From NCBI RefSeq assembly GCF_025766255.1, contig NW_026516694.1:351355-415354 (forward strand): a DNA stretch of 64,000 nt, in the 5' to 3' direction. A program made the translations under genes and the position numbers. The stretch is from Zychaea mexicana. Lineage: Eukaryota > Mucoromycota > Mucoromycetes > Mucorales > Lichtheimiaceae. A model generated the notes under the pieces. The model saw only the letters and a program-made list of their open reading frames with translations, searched no databases and was not told where the DNA came from. Shown here piece by piece: positions 35,970 to 47,941 of this stretch. How positions within the stretch are numbered: position 1 is the stretch's first letter; each line of letters opens with the position of its first letter.

Positions 35970-37256
35970 ATGGGGTTCAACAGGTGCTGCCTTTGTCTCT
36001 CGCTACAGTACGTATTCATACACCGTCTTGTATGGCTAGCTGAATAGCACGTCGTTATTATGAGGAAGCTAATATTTTACTTGTGAACAAACGATACAAC
36101 AGTCAAGCAACGTTGATCATATCGACTGCTTCTGCGGTATAGTTTCCAACATGTTAGAGACAACACAATAGAATATGTCTGGTATATATTTTGCTGATCG
36201 AACACGATATTTCGATGATCATCACTTTACAGGTGGTTTATGGTGCGGTGTTCATTTGGTTGCTCGTCCGACATGAAAGTAATTATTTCGCCTTTATTCC
36301 TACATGACTGCTGAATACATACACGCATCATTTTATTTTATTATTACACGACCCTATTTGAAAGCGGATGGAATGCTCACAACAAAGCGATGTATACTTA
36401 CGCATATCTATAGTCATCTTGGGATTCTTCCAGCAAGAATCACAAGCCATCCAGCCGATCCTTTGGCTGTTAGTGGCTCTATCTGGCATAATCTGTTTAT
36501 GCATGCTCTTCGGCGCCTTTGCCAGCTTGCGGGTAAAACTATTTTAACACTACATATGACAGCTGACTGCTATTTCTAATTTTATAAACGCATAACAACA
36601 AACATTACTGCTGCTGTACATGTAATAGCAAAATCAAACGATGATGCGCTTATTCAAAGCCATGTATTGGGCAGTTGCTGCAGTTGTACTGGTAATGACG
36701 CTTGCAGCATGGGCTGTGCTGCTTGCTAAGCGGGACTCAGCCGTGTCAAGCTGCAACGAATACCTTTCACAGGTCAGAGGCTCGCGCGACTTGCCTGGCA
36801 GTGGCGTCTTTGGCGTATACGATGGCGACTGTGATGCCTCGGTCCGAAACCTGATTATAGTCGGGGCGCTTATTGTTTTCATTGGGAATGCATTGCAGGT
36901 ACAGTTTATTTATGCACAGCAGCGCGGCTCCTGCTGCTGCTGTTGTTACTGCTTCTTCTGTATATGCTCACAACTCTAAAATTACCCCGTTTGCTGGGAT
37001 ATTAAATAATTCACAGATTTACTGGGCTTGCATTGTGTCCGCCAGCGTCAGCCGCATGAAAGATAGCGTAGGACATCAACAGTTGCGTGACCTTGAAGAT
37101 CATTATTACAACTCCTCTGGCTATCCTCCACCACCGCACCACTACCAACAGCAGCAGCAGCAGTACTACTATGCTGCACAACCATCACAACAACCCCAGC
37201 CAGCCATACCGTTACAACGATCTTCATCCACGCAAAAGCCACCCATGACTTATTAA
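35970..37256 (+). CDS. Four-transmembrane (tetraspan-like) fungal membrane protein, uncharacterised (248 aa)
   Basis: Six exons join exactly to 747 nt: 35970-36007, 36103-36136, 36233-36278, 36414-36532, 36629-36898 and 37017-37256. The first three are only 38, 34 and 46 nt, yet together they encode MGFNRCCLCLSLHQ and the first helix (ATLIISTASAVVYGAVFIWL). Helix 2 is ILWLLVALSGIICLCMLFGA, helix 3 is AMYWAVAAVVLVMTLAAWAV and helix 4 is LIIVGALIVFIGNALQIYWA. The loop between helices 3 and 4 holds two Cys (SSCNEY, DGDCDAS) that could pair. The cytosolic tail is Pro/Gln/Tyr-rich and ends QKPPMTY. The Cys cluster after MGFN suggests lipidation. The fold resembles tetraspan or MARVEL-type proteins, but no named family was recognised. 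Phase agreement across five introns is the main support. Confidence 0.78.
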
Positions 37257-38181
37257 TGGACAAAACGATCTATTGTCATCATCATCTTCTTCTTCTCTTG
37301 TATTACCCCATACTATAGCAACAAACAACCCTATTTTAGCCATCTTCTCCTATTATATCAGTGTCCTCATCTCGTTTTCTGCTGCTATCATATTACATGA
37401 ACATGCACAGTGTTACAAATTACACGCATCATCCTATTGGAAAAGGGGGGGGAAGATTCCAACCGCAGTGTATGTATGTACATTTTAAAAAAAAAAAGAG
37501 GCTCTTTTCACATTGTCATAGTGTCATAAACCTTAACAGCCTCTTTTTCTTGTTTCTCCTTGTGTCTTTGGGCGCATGCGTGCATGCTGCAGTATCCTTC
37601 CTCCCCCCCCACATACTCCTTTTGAAAGAGAAAGAATGTTTAATATATTTTTACTCTGGTAGGTGCTGGTGGATAGTCATTAGTGGAGACGATCTCCGAA
37701 GTATGTATTGGAGGCAGCTTTATGGTTCCGCAAAATGTCGTGAAAAAATATATAGCAACATGCCAAAATTTTGGCAGTCGGGCGGTACCCGTAGTGACCT
37801 AGCCAGTTAAATTTACAGAATAAAGTGCGGTATAGAAAAACTGACCAATTGCTTGTAAAAAATAAAGTGCGGCATTGTTATTTACGCCAATAACAAAGGT
37901 GGAATAAAGTCTGTCCAATCAGGAATAAAGAATAACAGCCAGCGTTACACAAAAGCTTGAGTGCGTTCCGCAGTATATATATAGCTGCTGGGAACCCTAG
38001 TGCAGGGTGAATACTCGGGTTACTGCTGCTACAACCACTTTGACACGACACTGTCAAAAAGTACTTTTTTACGTTTGACATATCTACACACAGTGAAGTA
38101 TGTTTCCACTGCTCGACTCTCACTTATTGAGGGACATTCTCTCAATTTTGCTCATTTATTTTTCATCAGTTTAACGATTTA
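37257..38181. other. Intergenic, no gene seen
   Basis: 3' region of the membrane-protein gene and promoter of the DUF6729-exonuclease gene. A short motif AATAAAGTGCGG is repeated at about 37818 and 37861. A TATATATATA stretch is at 37972-37982. No coding signature was seen. Confidence 0.5.
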
Positions 38182-41100
38182 ATGACACCGATGGTGGGAC
38201 GCGATGAGGAAACCTTGGCAACGCCTAAAGTATTTGAGCCGTACCTGACAAGTGTCCGCAACAAAATTGACAGAGAAAGAAGAAGCAAAGGAATGCCAGC
38301 TTGCTACGAAAACAAGACCTTTTGGGTTTTGCCACCAGCGCCCTTTTTCGCTATGTACAAGAAGAAATACTTTGAACCAACCGACTTATATTTGCCACGT
38401 GTGTTCGTTTGGCTTGTCCACCTTTTGGTAGAAGAGCTCAAGTGTCCCAAGTGCAAGCAAAAACTCACAGAGCTTGGATTTCCATCAAACCCACTTGCCA
38501 GACGCATCGCAGACGACGACGACTTTTTTTACATCCTATCCTATCGATATCAATGCAAAAACGACGGATGCGACGTCAACACAATTATGGGCACAGACGA
38601 GAACTTGATAGAAAAATCGCTACCCATACAACTTGCGCTCGAATACCCGGCCACACTTTCACATAAAAGTGGTGTATCCAAGGAGTTGATGACAAATATG
38701 CGGCTGTGCTTTGGTAACGGAATGGGGCCCGGTCCATTTGCAAAAGCATTGAGCACTAGACACCACCTGCGACACGACAAAATTGAATGGCAGTATGCGG
38801 AAGGAAGACCACAGCAGCAAGAACATTCTAACGAACAGCAAAATCCATCACCCACTAGACAGTCGGCAATCAATTCGTTTTATAAACCAGTGCACTCGGC
38901 ATCAAGGCAGTTCAAGAATTTCCCATCATTCGATGATCGAGATGGATATGGTGGTTCGACACCTGGTCCTAAGTATCTCACAAAAATGTACAATGAATTT
39001 GTTGAAATGCATATAAACGACCACTACAACCACATGAGTTCTCTACCAGCCACCATAATCAACATTGACCACAGCCATAAGGTGAGTTTAATTTATTTGC
39101 TTTTGTGTATATATTCTGACAAGTGCTTTGTTTGTTTTTGATAATAGGTGACAAAGCATCTTTGCAAAATGGATTCGTGCAAAATTTTTGAAGGGTTGGT
39201 ATCAATGACAAACGAATACGGAGAGATTCGGTATCAAGCTTTTGTGCCTACTACATCCATGGATCACATAGAACAAGGAATACAAGGTATACTATACTTT
39301 CTTTCTTACAATTTCCTCTGATTGCATTACAGTAACCGAAACTAATTTTTGCGATTAGCCATGCTACAAAGTCTTACTGCCCATGGTCATCGTCACCCAG
39401 AAATCCTTTTTACTGACAAAGTCGAGGCCGATAAACAGTTTTTTGAAACACAAATCGAATCTCTTCGTACTGAAGTTCATCCACGTATAGTCGCTGATCC
39501 ATATTATCATCTGCCGCAGCTACAGCTACCACCAACAATTTCAGTAACAATTCACAGCTCACCTTTGCAAATCGAAGCTGCTTTGACACCACTACTCGAA
39601 CAAAATGGCACTGAACAGCAACCGATCGTCGTTGGTCTTGACGCAGAGTGGACATTTCATGAAAATGATCCAACGTGGCATCCAGTATCAATAATACAAG
39701 TTGCATATGACGACCGAGTATCAATATTAAAGCTGGAGAAGTTATCATCATTGCCACATGCTATCTGGACGCTGCTTAATCGCAAAGATATCATCAAGGT
39801 TGGGCGTAACATCGCAAATGATATCACTCGGCTTTCACAATCTTTTCCTCAACAATTCAATAACCTTCAAGCATCCAATGTCGTGGACCTGTTGACAATA
39901 TGCAACGAGTACAAATGCAAACCAATTACTGGAACAAGTCTGGCAGATATGTGCGCAACAATTCTACAACATCGTCTATCCAAGGATTTACAACAAGGCA
40001 ATTGGGAAGGTCGACTTACTGACGAGCAAGTACACTATGCAGCTTTGGATGCCTGGAGTAGTCGGCAAATTTATCTCCAAGTGACATCGCCTAGAAACGA
40101 CATCATAAATCGACGAGCTGGTGTACATGTAACAGTACTAAGCGACGATGGTACTGTGGAGGTGGCGCGCGGGAAAATCAGCGATGCTAGACAAAGTGGG
40201 TATGTACATATTCTCTCCCTTACTTACTCCTTGCTTGCACCAATTCATAGTAGGAATAACACAATAAGTCAAATCATATTACTAATATTAAGCTAACCCT
40301 GACTTTTTTCCAGAATCTTTAATAAGCGGACGATAACGGAAAATCGTGCACTGGTTGAAGTTACTACTGTCTTGGTCCCTGCGGCAAAGTTGCAATTATG
40401 TGATAGGCAGCCACTTTCGTCATTTGGTGCTGCTCCGTTTTGTATATTAGTGCGTTTGTTGTCACTCCGTCCTTGTTATCAACTTATTAAGCCTGTCGCC
40501 ACCGTGCACAACGAGGAAACACTAAACATATCGCAGAGCGTGGATCATCCGGAATCGCAAGCTGGTCAAACTGATCATAGCAGCGACAATGACGTGCAAG
40601 CATGGGATATTAATGAAACCGACTCGGAAGACGACAGTGACGATGATATGCCGGTACCAACGCCAAACACTTTAGCTATCGACGAGAGCTCCAAGATTTA
40701 TGGCAGTCACCTCCTCGATCCTATTTTACAAAAGTATCGACCACAACGCTTGGAACAAGATAACGCCATCCACACCAGAATCGTCCAAGATGCTTGGCAT
40801 GCGCTCAAGAGAATCTCAATACCAAAGAAACATGGGTTACGCATAGAATTCCAACGTAAATTAACCGACGCAATTTTGTGGATGGATTCTGGAGATGTTG
40901 CAGCTGTCACCCGGGTTCTGCATGAAAAAGGAGAGAGATTTGAATTGGGTATATATCTATATGATTCTCTTTCATTGTGGGCGACAACAAGCTTAATTTG
41001 AAATATCAAAACCATGTTATTTTAGTTCGTTGGCGTCGCAAATCTTGGATTAACGAGCGAATACGCCGCGTTGTCCCACCACCATCAAAAATTGTACAAG

Positions 41101-42628
41101 ATGTGTACGATTTATTCATGACGTTTGGACCTCTGAAATGCGCCTCAAGTGGTCGACCCTTATTTGACAAACAGGCCTGGAAAGACGCACGAAATTTGCT
41201 ACAGCTTATTGGCAAAGGATATTTGAGCGATCCACCTGGGACATCATTGTACTTGTTTCGACGACGGGATGAAAATGGTTTGGCAGTATATCAATGTCTA
41301 AGGGGAACAAACTCTCTTGAGGGCGGTGTGCACCAGAATTTAAAGAGGCATTTTGGAGCTTTCAATGCGAGTCCGAGATTTGCGGTTAATTTGCTTGTCG
41401 AATATCGAACACAACATAATTTACATGTAAGTGTATCTCATAGCCTGAAAAAAGTGACCAATTTACTGAACAACTCGAACATTTTCTTATGTGGCAGGTT
41501 GGTACGCTGAATCGCACAGGCAAACAATACAAGGGACATTACGATATATGGATGAATAACAAAATCCAGCTTGCATACTTGCGACGCGAATTGCAGCTAC
41601 CAAAACATTGGCTTGATTGGCAGAACACGGATCTGTTGGCCTCGACTGAAGAAAAGTTTGACATTTGCAAGACGAGCGACGAAAGCTTGGATACATATGG
41701 CATGCAGCGTTACAGACCATCAATTGAACAGGCCAACAAACGAGATAATGCAGCTGTGAGAGCAGCATATTTAGCATCTCGTCAAGGCACCCGGTATCCA
41801 ATACTACCTGTACATACAAAAGAAGAGGTAGCTTTGTTCAACCGACAGATATCTCAATTCTACAACAGTCAGCAACCGAACTCAACGAGGTGGACCGTTT
41901 TTGCCAAGTCATGGAACTCGACACATACTGACGGGCGCAATATTTTTTATAAGTACCCACAGTATCTGCGCACACATTTCAACAAATGGAGTCAGAACGC
42001 GGTGATAAGGAATAGCTTGGAAGGTACAGCTCGCCCACGATCCCAAATACGTGATAACTCTGACCGTACTGCTGAAGTCTTGGAGCCTCGATCGAATCCG
42101 CCAGCACCGACACTGCCATCCTCAATACAACGTAGTACATCCAGACGACTGCAATCTAGATCTTCTGTCTACCAACCGCTTGCTCCACGGCCAATGCAAC
42201 AGCAACAACAAGTTTACAGCCAATCTGATTTGTATTCCTTTGCACGTCCACCCATGTCAGCATTACCGCCACCGCCTACTACATTTACACTACAACCGCA
42301 ACTGCCTCCGCCGCAATTATATCCATCATTCCAAGTGCAGCAGCATATGCACTATAGTCCTACACCTCAGCAACAAGCAATCCAGCCGCAACACCAACAG
42401 CATTATATACGGCAAATGCAACCTAGAGCTCCATCATCATCACCATCAAGCATAAGCCGTGCTGATTTCCTCAAAAGCCTACCACCAAAGAAACAGCAAA
42501 AATATTCCCGGACTTGTCAAAATGAAGGCTGCACTGATCCACAAAATTGCCCTGGCAGTCAAAACAGATCTCACCCATCATGTAGTGCAAATAATGATAA
42601 TACACGAAAAAGAAAGAAATTGAACTAG
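38182..42628 (+). CDS. DUF6729-like domain / WRN-type 3'-5' exonuclease / transposon-associated C-terminal protein (1348 aa)
   Basis: Six exons total 4047 nt with consistent phases: 38182-39081, 39148-39286, 39359-40199, 40314-40948, 41026-41426 and 41498-42628. Residues about 48-220 (FWVLPPAPFFAMYKKKYF, LPRVFVWLVHLL, LKCPKCKQKL, YRYQCKNDGCDV) form a Cys-rich, probably zinc-binding module resembling DUF6729. Residues about 438-585 are a DEDDy exonuclease like WRN and RNase D: GLDAEW (D, E), KVGRNIANDITRL (D) and HYAALDAW (Y, D), with GTSLADMC between; all catalytic residues are kept. After an acidic linker, a C-terminal region contains PLFDKQAWKDARNLL, YLSDPPGTSLY and RGTNSLEGGVHQNLKRHFGA, then QYKGHYDIW, a block seen in fungal transposon-related proteins. 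The tail is Gln/Pro-rich and ends in a Cys/His cluster (CQNEGCTDPQNCPG) and a basic end (KRKKLN). It is intact. Function is unknown; a domesticated or active mobile-element protein is possible. Confidence 0.8.
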
Positions 42629-43462
42629 TTACTCAACCACAACTTTATTTTTCCCCATATATTTGTAATAGTTTTCAATACTTTTCTCGCGTAAACAAAC
42701 ATATCATAAATATACACTTTGCACTTGCTTCTACCTATTTTTTCCTTTCTTTACAATATTTGTTGTGACCGGTAGACGAAAATTCCTCACTACGGATATG
42801 GCCACCGAGCCAAAATTTTTTAGTCTGACGGCATTTTCTATTTGGCAGATGTTCGTTATTAAACACGTTGTCTGCCAGAAGAGTATATTAGTAGTCGTGG
42901 CGGCGCCTCCTACCACTATTACTATTACTACTACTACTACTTTTTGTATGCGGAAGTCTTCGTTGCTGGTGATGACGGTGATGATCAAGTGCCTTAATAA
43001 GGATGATACAAAGTGGCCGCAAAGAAGTACAAAAGGCAGGTGCTCGGGTGGGTGTACAAAGAGAGCGTTGGGGCCACGTTGATCAACATCACCACCACCA
43101 ATGTGCGTTGTGGGCTGCTGCTGCAAGGGGTGATGGGGGCGCAAAAGAAAGGGAAGGGGGGGGAGAGAGTTGTGTGCATTCGTAATGATGGCAGCAGGTG
43201 CCTATAAACGGTAACGGACATAACACAGCGCGTATGAACGATACACCTTCACATCTCGCAACGTGGTTTGTGCAACGTTGCGAGCAAAAAGAAGCGAAGC
43301 CGCTGGCGTGTGTATAAAAAGGATCATCCAAAGCTAACAAAATAACTGACAAAGTCAGGGCCCCGGTCACTACACCCACTTTCCTTTTTCCTCATTTAAT
43401 AATAAAAGCTTTCCCTCTCCCCCAGCACGGTCATTCTTTCCCTTCCTTTCTTTCCTCCTCTC

Positions 43463-43494
<32 letters not shown>

Positions 43495-43659
43495 AAAAAG
43501 ACTCTTCTTGTTGTTTTCTTCTTCTTTTTCTTCTTCGGCTGCTGCTTGTACTTGTTTGTTTCGATATCTCTTTGTTCTTGGCTCTCTCTTAACTATCTCT
43601 CTCTATCACTCCACCAAAAGAAAAACCCCATCTTACAACTTAAAACGAAAGAAAAAAAA
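42629..43659. promoter_or_regulatory. 5' region of the acidic Gln-rich gene: TATA box and (CA)14 tract
   Basis: A TATAAAAA box at 43313-43320 lies about 340 nt before the next start codon. It is followed by CT-rich sequence, a (CA)n run at 43463-43490 and an A-rich leader ending in a favourable start context (AAAAAAATGG). This implies a 5' UTR of about 300 nt. Upstream (42629-43300) no gene was recognised. Confidence 0.55.
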
Positions 43660-44220
43660 ATGGATCATCATTACGAGCAACAACAACTTACCTTTGCCCA
43701 ACAACAAGAGGAAGCCTACTTTGCCGAGTACGATCGTGCCGTCGCCAGTGCTGCATTGACGGCCGACTATTATGATGCCGCTGCCTATTACGAGCAACAA
43801 GACGTAGATGAAGATACGATGATGATGGACATGGAATACGACAACTTTCATGCTCCCGAGAACTATCACCTCAATGATGACCAAGAACAAGAACAACAAG
43901 AACAACAACAATACGAGCACTACGAACAAGAAATGCAACAACAAGAAGAAGAAGACCAAGACAACGCCAACAACATCAGCAACAACATCAACAACGGTGG
44001 TTACGACTATGAGGAAGACTCACTGCTCCACCTGATTGTCGGCGTCCAGTCCTATCTGTCCGAATTCAACACCATGAACGTCGACAGAAACGACTCACCC
44101 TTGGTCGATCTGCAATACAAGATGTACACTTACCTCAAGCAACGTGCCTGTGAGATGGGTGTTGACATGGAAACCGCTGCTGCTGCCCAGCAACAAGAAC
44201 ACCAGTTACCACCCTTTTAA
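43660..44220 (+). CDS. Acidic, Gln/Asn-rich orphan protein (186 aa)
   Basis: A single-exon frame starting MDHHYEQQQLTFAQQQ in a strong context, with a TATA box and a long pyrimidine/A-rich leader upstream. The first 125 residues are low-complexity: Gln, Glu, Tyr and Asp runs (EQEQQEQQQYEHYEQEM, then NNISNNINN). The last 60 residues are ordered and probably helical (LLHLIVGVQSYLSEFNTMNV, LVDLQYKMYTYLKQRACEMG), and end PPF. The codon pattern is good and no stop interrupts the frame. No family was recognised. The composition resembles prion-like or assembly-prone proteins, but no function can be given. Confidence rests on the promoter features and the ordered C-terminal block. Confidence 0.66.
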   Translation: MDHHYEQQQLTFAQQQEEAYFAEYDRAVASAALTADYYDAAAYYEQQDVDEDTMMMDMEYDNFHAPENYHLNDDQEQEQQEQQQYEHYEQEMQQQEEEDQDNANNISNNINNGGYDYEEDSLLHLIVGVQSYLSEFNTMNVDRNDSPLVDLQYKMYTYLKQRACEMGVDMETAAAAQQQEHQLPPF

Positions 44221-45859
44221 CTAAAGGACCATCTTTCCCAATTAGCAGCATCAACAACAACAACAACACCATCAACGAACGAGAAACGCCTTTTCTTATA
44301 TAACCAGAAAGAAGATATTAAAAAAAAATCCGGAAAAAGAAGGGATTCTTCAATTCAAAAGAATCTCCCAAAAGAATCAAACAAAAAAAATTGGATAATG
44401 ACTTGGAAAATGAAAAAAACACACCCGCTTTGCCTTGTTTTCATTCTTTAGATTTTTTTTTTCAAACTTCTTTTTATTATTATCGTTGTGTTTGACCCTC
44501 CAACTCCTTACTTGTTACCTCTCCCCCTCCCTTACCCTTCAGCTATTTATCCTCTCTGCACTAGCACTTTCTTATGACCCTATAGTCCCTCTCTTATTCT
44601 CTCTGGCTAGAAACTCTGAATGACACGCACTTGCATCGTGTGAGTTTCAACGTAATTGCTGAGTAGATAGAGCGACTCGCTTTCACCCCCCCTTTAATGA
44701 TTATAAACAACAATAAACACACAACCCTTTTTTTTTCATGTTATTATTACAAAACCGCATATAATAGACTGGATTGGTAAGCGTCAGGTGGGTAACACGC
44801 AGAGGTTTTCAAGTTACACATATTGTACCAGTAACCGTACATAATATGATTGTTGTTGTTGGCAAAAAAAGAAAAGGGCGGGTAACGGAAGTGGGAAGCC
44901 GACCGCATCGCTTTTGTCATTGTTACGACTACACATGGTGTGAGTGTACCTGTGTTTTCCCCCTCGCCTTTTTTTTTTGTTGGTATTTACATCTGGCATA
45001 CACTATCCTGCCCAAACGTAAATCATTACCGGGCACTTGGTTGTCGCTATATGACGTACACGGGTTTTTAATAGTAATGGCGCACTTTTCAAAAGAAATT
45101 AATGTCGCATGGCAGCAAAATCAAATGTCGCTCTGCTTAGAGATCGAATGTCCCATTTCCTTTTTTATCACGGCTTAGAAATCGAAATTATACATCATTG
45201 GAACCGAGTACTACACACTTGTAATTGTAGACTACTTAAAATATATTGATGGAGGAGAGAGATTGAGGATTCACACATAAGAGAAATGAATTAAAAAAGT
45301 CCATATACTCGATATACTAAAAAGTTTCATACACAACTGATGTGCATTGTCATACAACAACTTTGCTGTTTGGTCAAAGTGGGGCAAATAGGCATGAAGC
45401 TAAAAGTAATATACCTAGTTACTTCTCAAACAAAAAGAAATCTCGAATGCAGGTACCCATACGCTGCACTGTTTACCATGACAACCCATCTCTCCGGTGG
45501 TGACCATGATTATCATCTCTACGTTAAAGACGCTGCAAATTTATTTTACGGAAGGGCAATATGAACCTTTTGGTATTAAAATAGTAATATGATTTGTCAT
45601 AAGAATCTGACTACAACATCCAGCACTCCTCATCATAAATGTTAGATTCATGGTTTTTGTATGGAAGACTAGATGGACCGGCTTTTTTGGGCATGTAGTC
45701 ACTTCCTTGAAATACACTGTGGAGGAAAGTTACTAAACGATGTAAATGTGATGCAATGACTGAAAACAAATCCTCGTAAAGGTAAAGTTATGCTAGCGTA
45801 AAATAGTGCTATAAGTGTGGATGCCGAAGGATTATGTAAGATAATGTATGCGCATTGCT
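44221..45859. other. Intergenic, no gene seen
   Basis: 3' region of the orphan gene with homopolymer runs, then AT-rich sequence up to the transposase relic. Frames such as 44774-45178 have no recognised motif. Confidence 0.5.
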
Positions 45860-47429
45860 TCACAATGCCGCTTTTCGGCCTTTTGCTTTTCGTAACATAA
45901 AACGTCTGTTTGACGATGTGCTTCTTTTGATGGTGGTAATATTGAGTGTCTTTGAAGTGGTATTTGTCTTTGTTTTGATGTAAACTTTTCTTCCTTTGAT
46001 CATTCGCGTTGCAACAAGAGCACCAGGGCCAAAAGCGGTATGGTTGGAAGACTGGTCAAATAAAAACAATCCCATGCACTACGGATGCAGTTCTTTTATA
46101 ATCTCGTAACTTCCTTAAACTGCACAATAAGGTTGTCCGCACACCACAATCCTTCTCGATTTGCACCGGAAATAAAGAGCGTGCGCGACTCCCTTCCGTC
46201 AACTCGCATCGTACCATGGCAGGGACTACACTGGAATTCGCTGATAATAATAGACAATCCAGGTCCCTTTCCCTCTACTTTGTGCTTCGCCTTCGGAAAA
46301 CTAACCTTTCTCGTTTCCATCGTTTGCATAGAATGTGGATTCTTCATGAGTGACCATGATCCATTTTTTCTTGTCTCCATGTTGCAATGTTGGCTCGATG
46401 ATGATCTCCATGTCTTCGCCTTCAGAGTCGTCCAAGTGCTGTTTACGTCTCATCATCCGTGTTGCCCATTCCTGTCGATACTGAACTACATCTGGTATCT
46501 CATGTCCCTCGAAATAGGTGCCTTTCGTGTTTTTGCGATACTTAAAGCCCCATATATCCATAAACATGCGCAAAGTTTGTAAGGAAACAGACACGACGGC
46601 TGTTCCTAATACGGTTGGTAGAATAGCATCCTCAAGAATATGCTTTTTAAAAAGATGTTGATCCCTTTGCGTCGGTTCTTCACGTTTAAACCATTCAATG
46701 CATTGGTCCTTTACGTCTTTATGATTAAGTTGGGACATATTTTTTTCGTGCTTCCCTTGCTGAGACATTGGAATGGTGCCTGCCGAGTAAAATTCGTCTG
46801 CTCCACTTGGGAATGGTGCGGCTGCGGTATTAGTGTTCTTGGACGTTGGTTTCTGGAAGAAAAACGCTTGCTGCTTCTTTGGATGCCTGACCTAATGATA
46901 TTTTGTATTTCAAGACGTTTTTGATATACATTTTCACGGCAAAATGACGCTTAATGTTAGTCCTTGTCATCCTCTTTCGTTACTGACTTTAGACCCAGGG
47001 TCGCCTCATCAAGTGCCTCAATCAAACAGAGCAAAATAACCTCATGATGAGCGATGCTGTACCTGTCGTCGTCGTCGTCATCATCGTCTCCTTGTGCTCT
47101 GTCGATGCGGCTTGGAGCGTCATTGCTATCATAGCTTGCTGCTGTTCGACAATCAGAAAGAGCGAATTGATAGACATGTGTGCATTCACTGCCTCTTCCT
47201 TCTTTTTGGCCTCGGTTGTTTTAGTTCTCCATTTTGGGTGCGTGAAGGGACGAGCTCATTGTATGTTCCGCGTAAGTGGGAATCTCCGTTTTTCTTCCAC
47301 TTCAGCAAGTCAAAAGCGCCCTCATTTTGATGGTTACTAGCTGTAATTTGCTGCACAGTAGTGACGAAGTACCAATTTCCGTGCGAATGCGCTTTTAACA
47401 GCTTTCTTTTAAGCTTTAGGACGAGGCAT
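45860..47429 (-). pseudogene. Decayed DDE-type DNA transposase
   Basis: The minus strand holds pieces of one transposase in shifting frames. A possible start MPRPKA (47427-47429) meets an in-frame stop at once. Further pieces read RGTYNELVPSRTQNGELKQP and YQKRLEIQNIIRSGIQRSSK. A long piece at 46301-46768 (FEGHEIPDVVQYRQEWATRM ... VTHEESTFYANDG) holds the first catalytic Asp/Glu region. After a frame change come KVEGKGPGLSIIISEF and CSPCHGTM. After another, ELHP, a TAG stop, then GLFLFDQSSNHTAFGPGALV with the second catalytic Asp. The order matches a DDE family widespread in fungal genomes whose intact members carry THDE-x-FxANDG and FDN-x2-NH. At least two frameshifts and two stops make it non-functional. 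The region after GPGALVATRM degenerates. Confidence 0.72.
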
Positions 47430-47451
47430 GATGGAGAAGTTGGGTAAAATA

Positions 47452-47485
47452 TACAGTGGTAGGCAAAACAAATGTGAACCTGAGT
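47452..47485 (+). repeat. Candidate single terminal inverted repeat of a Tc1/mariner element
   Basis: After a TA, the sequence CAGTGGTAGGCAAAAC continues with AAATGTGAAC, resembling the outer ends of Tc1/mariner elements. It points rightward, toward the Tc1-like relic at 49.2-50.0 kb. No matching inverted copy was found beyond that relic, so the pairing is unproven. Confidence 0.35.
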
Positions 47486-47675
47486 TAGTAACCAATTGAA
47501 AAAAAGTGGGTTTGGATCGCATAAACATTTTACTGGTCCGTTAAACTACATTTCCGTTCGCTTAAATATATTCTCAGTGCCTGCTCGCTATGTATAACGA
47601 TATTCGATATAATGATTATTCGGTATAACAATAGGATTCTCCGGTGCAAAGCTCATTTCCCAGTAAATAATCAGT

Positions 47676-47941
47676 AATTCCTTCATTAGACCACCATAGG
47701 TGGAGACATAAAAGTATATATATGCTGTGATCTTCTTATTGGGCAAATGACTGAGAAAGAAAAAAAAAGAACAGTTATCTATATGGTTGATTTCCAAAGC
47801 GACTAGCTAAATGGGACTTGTGTGGGTGGGAGCATATATACTTCTATGTCGGAATCGACGGTCTAATGAAGGAATTGACGGTCGATGAATCTCCCCTCAA
47901 TTTGAGGAGACCATCGAAACTGACATAGAAGTATATATGCT
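47676..47941. mobile_element. MITE-like inverted-repeat unit (201 bp) with an extra third arm
   Basis: A 17-nt segment AATTCCTTCATTAGACC at 47676 recurs inverted at 47860-47876. Inside it, GACATAAAAGTATATATATG (47705) recurs inverted at 47831-47850. The arms are therefore about 50 bp each with matching order, and the whole unit is 201 bp. A third copy of the inner arm, GACATAGAAGTATATATGCT, lies at 47922-47941 in direct orientation to the first and perfectly inverted to the second. A small hairpin (CCCCTCAATTTGAGGAG) sits between. There is no coding capacity. This is a non-autonomous element or the palindromic remains of one. Confidence 0.7.
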
